Part shown: positions 5,606-7,396 of the stretch, piece after piece
Position numbering within the stretch: the first letter of the stretch is position 1
Layout: each line of letters starts with the position of its first letter
Source of the DNA: Candidatus Peregrinibacteria bacterium CG10_big_fil_rev_8_21_14_0_10_49_16
GTDB taxonomy: Bacteria > Patescibacteriota > Gracilibacteria > Peribacterales > Peribacteraceae
Length of the DNA: 7,396 nucleotides
Assembly: GCA_002772605.1 (NCBI GenBank)
Contig: PFDS01000030.1
Coordinates: 1 to 7,396 of the forward strand
Direction: 5' to 3'
Position numbers and translations under genes: made by a program
Notes under the pieces: model-generated
Databases searched by the model: none
Told to the model about the DNA's origin: nothing
What the model saw: only the letters and a program-made list of their open reading frames with translations

Positions 5606-6307
5606 TTATCGCAATGCGCTTACTGCAGATGTGAAGCTACTGAGCGGCTGCGCACCGGAGACAATCTGAGCCTCGCCGGTTTCATTGTTGTAGACGATGT
5701 TTCCTGGAGTGCCGTCCACACCGGCAGCGCCTCCTGCGGCCATCTGTGCGTCAATGAGGTCATTGTATTTGCCACTCTCTTGACAGTCGCTGAAGGCATC
5801 AACGTTCAGACCAATTTCTTTGACATGCGCCTCGAAGTCAAATCCTTTCTCAAAAATCAAATCTGCAAACTGCCAGAAGGCGTCGTTGCCACCAAGCTCA
5901 CTCACACACTCAGACGCATGCGCCGCAGGAAGAGCATTGGGGTGAAACTGCAAAGGGAAGTGGCGATAGACCCAGTTCACGTCATCCTCCTGCTCCAGAA
6001 GCTGTACCATTGTCGAATGGTGCCTCTGACAGAAGGGACATTCAAAATCCGAATATTCGATAACCGAAATGGTCGCACCACGATCACCGCGTACATGATC
6101 TTCATCTGTCACCTCAGGTACATCTCCCACTGGAGGTGGAGGAGGTGGAGCTGAGGGGATAGCGGTGGGATCCTGTGCCACCTGCGCAGGAATTTTTGCT
6201 GATGGAAGCGATAGACCGCCGCCAAATACTGTGGCAAGAGCATAACCAACAATAAGACCCAAGAGCCCCATTGAAATGCCAAACCATGGATTACTTCTAT
6301 TATCCAT
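5606..6307 (-). CDS. membrane-anchored DsbA-like thiol:disulfide oxidoreductase (Thioredoxin_4 type)
   Basis: A 233-residue protein. Residues 8-31 form an N-terminal signal-anchor helix (FGISMGLLGLIVGYALATVF). A Pro/Ala-rich linker follows (about 35-66, with six prolines at 54-59), then a thioredoxin-fold domain with a helical insertion. The active site is C90-P-F-C93 within YSDFECPFC, and the cis-proline loop is G199-T200-P201. C134 and C175 are an extra cysteine pair that may form a structural or relay disulfide. The domain would act outside the membrane, oxidising or isomerising cysteines of exported proteins; the partner that reoxidises it is not in the window. I chose the ATG at 6307 because the anchor helix starts right after it and a promoter lies upstream. 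A GTG at 6400 overlaps the VanW stop as GTGA and would add 31 residues of Cys- and Phe-rich sequence that look untranslated. It is convergent with the phosphoesterase gene. Confidence 0.92.
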   Translation of the reverse strand: MDNRSNPWFGISMGLLGLIVGYALATVFGGGLSLPSAKIPAQVAQDPTAIPSAPPPPPPVGDVPEVTDEDHVRGDRGATISVIEYSDFECPFCQRHHSTMVQLLEQEDDVNWVYRHFPLQFHPNALPAAHASECVSELGGNDAFWQFADLIFEKGFDFEAHVKEIGLNVDAFSDCQESGKYNDLIDAQMAAGGAAGVDGTPGNIVYNNETGEAQIVSGAQPLSSFTSAVSALR

Positions 6308-6337
6308 ATAGTAAAAAGAGAAAAAGATAGTGGTGAC

Positions 6338-6366
6338 AGTATGCACAAACCTCTCTCGTGTTGCAA
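6338..6366 (-). promoter_or_regulatory. candidate sigma-70 promoter for the DsbA-like gene
   Basis: On the minus strand, TTGCAA (6366-6361) and CATACT (6343-6338) are separated by exactly 17 bases, each matching its consensus at four of six positions. The predicted start would leave a leader of about 25 bases, pyrimidine-rich and without a Shine-Dalgarno site. The -35 box lies in the loop of a small CTCTCG/CGAGAG stem (6354-6374), which could be fortuitous. Confidence 0.4.
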
Positions 6367-6396
6367 GCGAGAGCAAATGCCTTACAGAACAGCAAC

Positions 6397-7396
6397 TCAC
6401 AAATTCTCTGTGAGAAATGAGAGATCAATAGAAACACTCTCTTCCTCATTCGTCAACTCCGCCAGAAGCTGTGACTGAGGAATGCCCTTTCCGTAGCGTG
6501 ACAGAATGATATTTTCTTCCGTGCTCCCATCTGCATGCTGTATCCGCTGTACCCAGGCAATTTCATTCTTCATGAGCTTTCGACCATTCACTTGCAAATC
6601 GTCAGGTGCATTTCCTGAAAGAAACGGTCCATCCAACTCTACTACTCGCCCATCCGATACGCCGTAGAGATGTACAAACACATCATCATTCTCCAGCACC
6701 TCTGCCTGAACAACGATGTCCGATCCCGTGTCATTGAGAAAAACCAGATCTCTGTACGGAGGAAAGATGGTCGCATCAATACCCACGCCATACTCTTTAT
6801 AATAACTCACGTATAAGCTGTGTGCTTGCCGCTGTAAGACAGGCAACCCTGCAAGAACAATGGCGCGATAGAGCGTTGTGGATACCTGGCAAATGCCTCC
6901 CCCAGGTGTTGGACGCAGTTCTCCACCCTCAAAAATCCCCAGAGATTCCCGCCATCCGCGACTGAGCGTCACAGGACCTCCAAGAATCGAGTTAAAAGAG
7001 AATTCTTCACCTGCAGGAATAATGACATTATGCAGATGTTCATGAATGGCCTTCTTAATATTGAACTCACGCCCAAACGGTGAACCTTTGAAGTTGGACC
7101 GACCACTCGCCAGAAGCGTCAACACCGCTTTTTTTCCACTCTCTTCATCACGCACAAACACATGTCCGTCACGATACTGCAAGGGAACACTGAGCGTTAC
7201 TGCATCTGTATCACGCTCATGGAACGCGCGAATGATGTCATCTGTCACTGCTGCAACACTGTATTCATATCCACCGTGAGCAAGCAGACTGCCTTGCGTA
7301 TCAAACGTCACATCAGAGGGGGGTGTAACTCCCGGAAGCCCGAATTGAGTGATGTCTTTCTGTATGCGATCTTCATCAAGAACGTATCCCAGTGCA
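6397..7396 (-). CDS. VanW-family protein (partial, N-terminus beyond window)
   Basis: At least 332 residues are encoded; the frame is open through the right edge, so the GTG at 7311 is internal and the true start lies outside. The VanW domain is clear: GRSNFKGSPFGREFNIKKA, then the PAGEEFSFNSILG segment, the family hallmark GGGICQVSTTLYRA (about 6862-6903), RQAHSLYV, and GIDATIFPPYRDLVFLND. VanW is named from glycopeptide-resistance clusters, but its biochemical role is unsettled. Most homologues are envelope proteins with an N-terminal membrane helix and a preceding YoaR or peptidoglycan-binding-like domain. The sequence before the domain here (about 95 residues, with GYEYSVAAVTDDI) fits such an N-terminal region. 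A C-terminal beta-rich extension follows. No van ligase or reductase genes are nearby, so vancomycin resistance should not be inferred. It lies 90 bases upstream of the DsbA-like gene on the same strand. Confidence 0.93.
   Translation of the reverse strand, partial: ALGYVLDEDRIQKDITQFGLPGVTPPSDVTFDTQGSLLAHGGYEYSVAAVTDDIIRAFHERDTDAVTLSVPLQYRDGHVFVRDEESGKKAVLTLLASGRSNFKGSPFGREFNIKKAIHEHLHNVIIPAGEEFSFNSILGGPVTLSRGWRESLGIFEGGELRPTPGGGICQVSTTLYRAIVLAGLPVLQRQAHSLYVSYYKEYGVGIDATIFPPYRDLVFLNDTGSDIVVQAEVLENDDVFVHLYGVSDGRVVELDGPFLSGNAPDDLQVNGRKLMKNEIAWVQRIQHADGSTEENIILSRYGKGIPQSQLLAELTNEEESVSIDLSFLTENL

Noticed and set aside
6118..6160. GGAGGT-type short tandem repeat on the plus strand
   Set aside because: It is explained by the run of proline codons in the DsbA-like protein's linker, read on the minus strand.
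1..7396. CRISPR array, insertion sequence or integration site beside the tRNA
   Set aside because: No regularly spaced direct repeats, transposase motifs or second copy of the tRNA 3' end are visible in the window.

Overview
The window looks like a bacterial chromosome fragment of moderate GC, compactly coded. It uses the standard bacterial code: TGA is a genuine stop at the ends of the lipoprotein-like gene and the VanW gene, and reading through the first would run into a transcription terminator. This argues against the TGA=Gly code of Gracilibacteria and Absconditabacteria. A single-TM-anchored DsbA-like protein, a VanW-domain protein, large unfamiliar proteins and mixed use of Shine-Dalgarno sites would fit a Patescibacteria/CPR-type genome. 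That assignment is an inference; nothing here (no rRNA, no ribosomal protein) fixes the taxonomy.

Layout from left to right: (1) a minus-strand gene for an N-terminally membrane-anchored protein of unknown function, cut by the left edge (1-375). (2) A complete plus-strand tRNA-Lys(CTT) with an encoded CCA end (459-534). (3) A minus-strand polytopic membrane protein with two HxxEH motifs (541-1095). (4) A strong hairpin (1112-1139), then a minus-strand small lipoprotein with a lipocalin-like fold pattern (1156-1518). (5) A 323-base divergent intergenic region with no convincing gene. (6) A plus-strand gene for a 1209-residue protein (1842-5471) with a coiled-coil N-terminus, probable winged-helix segments, and two tandem calcineurin-like metallophosphoesterase domains, the first of which has lost its metal ligands. 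(7) A perfect 30-base bidirectional terminator (5488-5517) and a second GC-rich REP-like palindrome (5540-5595) between convergent genes. (8) A minus-strand anchored DsbA-like thiol oxidoreductase (5606-6307). (9) A minus-strand VanW-family protein running off the right edge (6397-7396).

The two right-hand genes form a cell-envelope pair (thiol redox plus VanW), and the left-hand minus-strand genes are membrane or surface proteins too. The large phosphoesterase gene stands alone between a divergent region and a terminator, so it is probably transcribed by itself. It is the best candidate for an undescribed system: an active phosphoesterase domain fused to an inactive copy of itself plus likely nucleic-acid-binding and oligomerising parts, which would fit a novel nuclease or nucleic-acid-processing protein. 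The substrate cannot be read from sequence.
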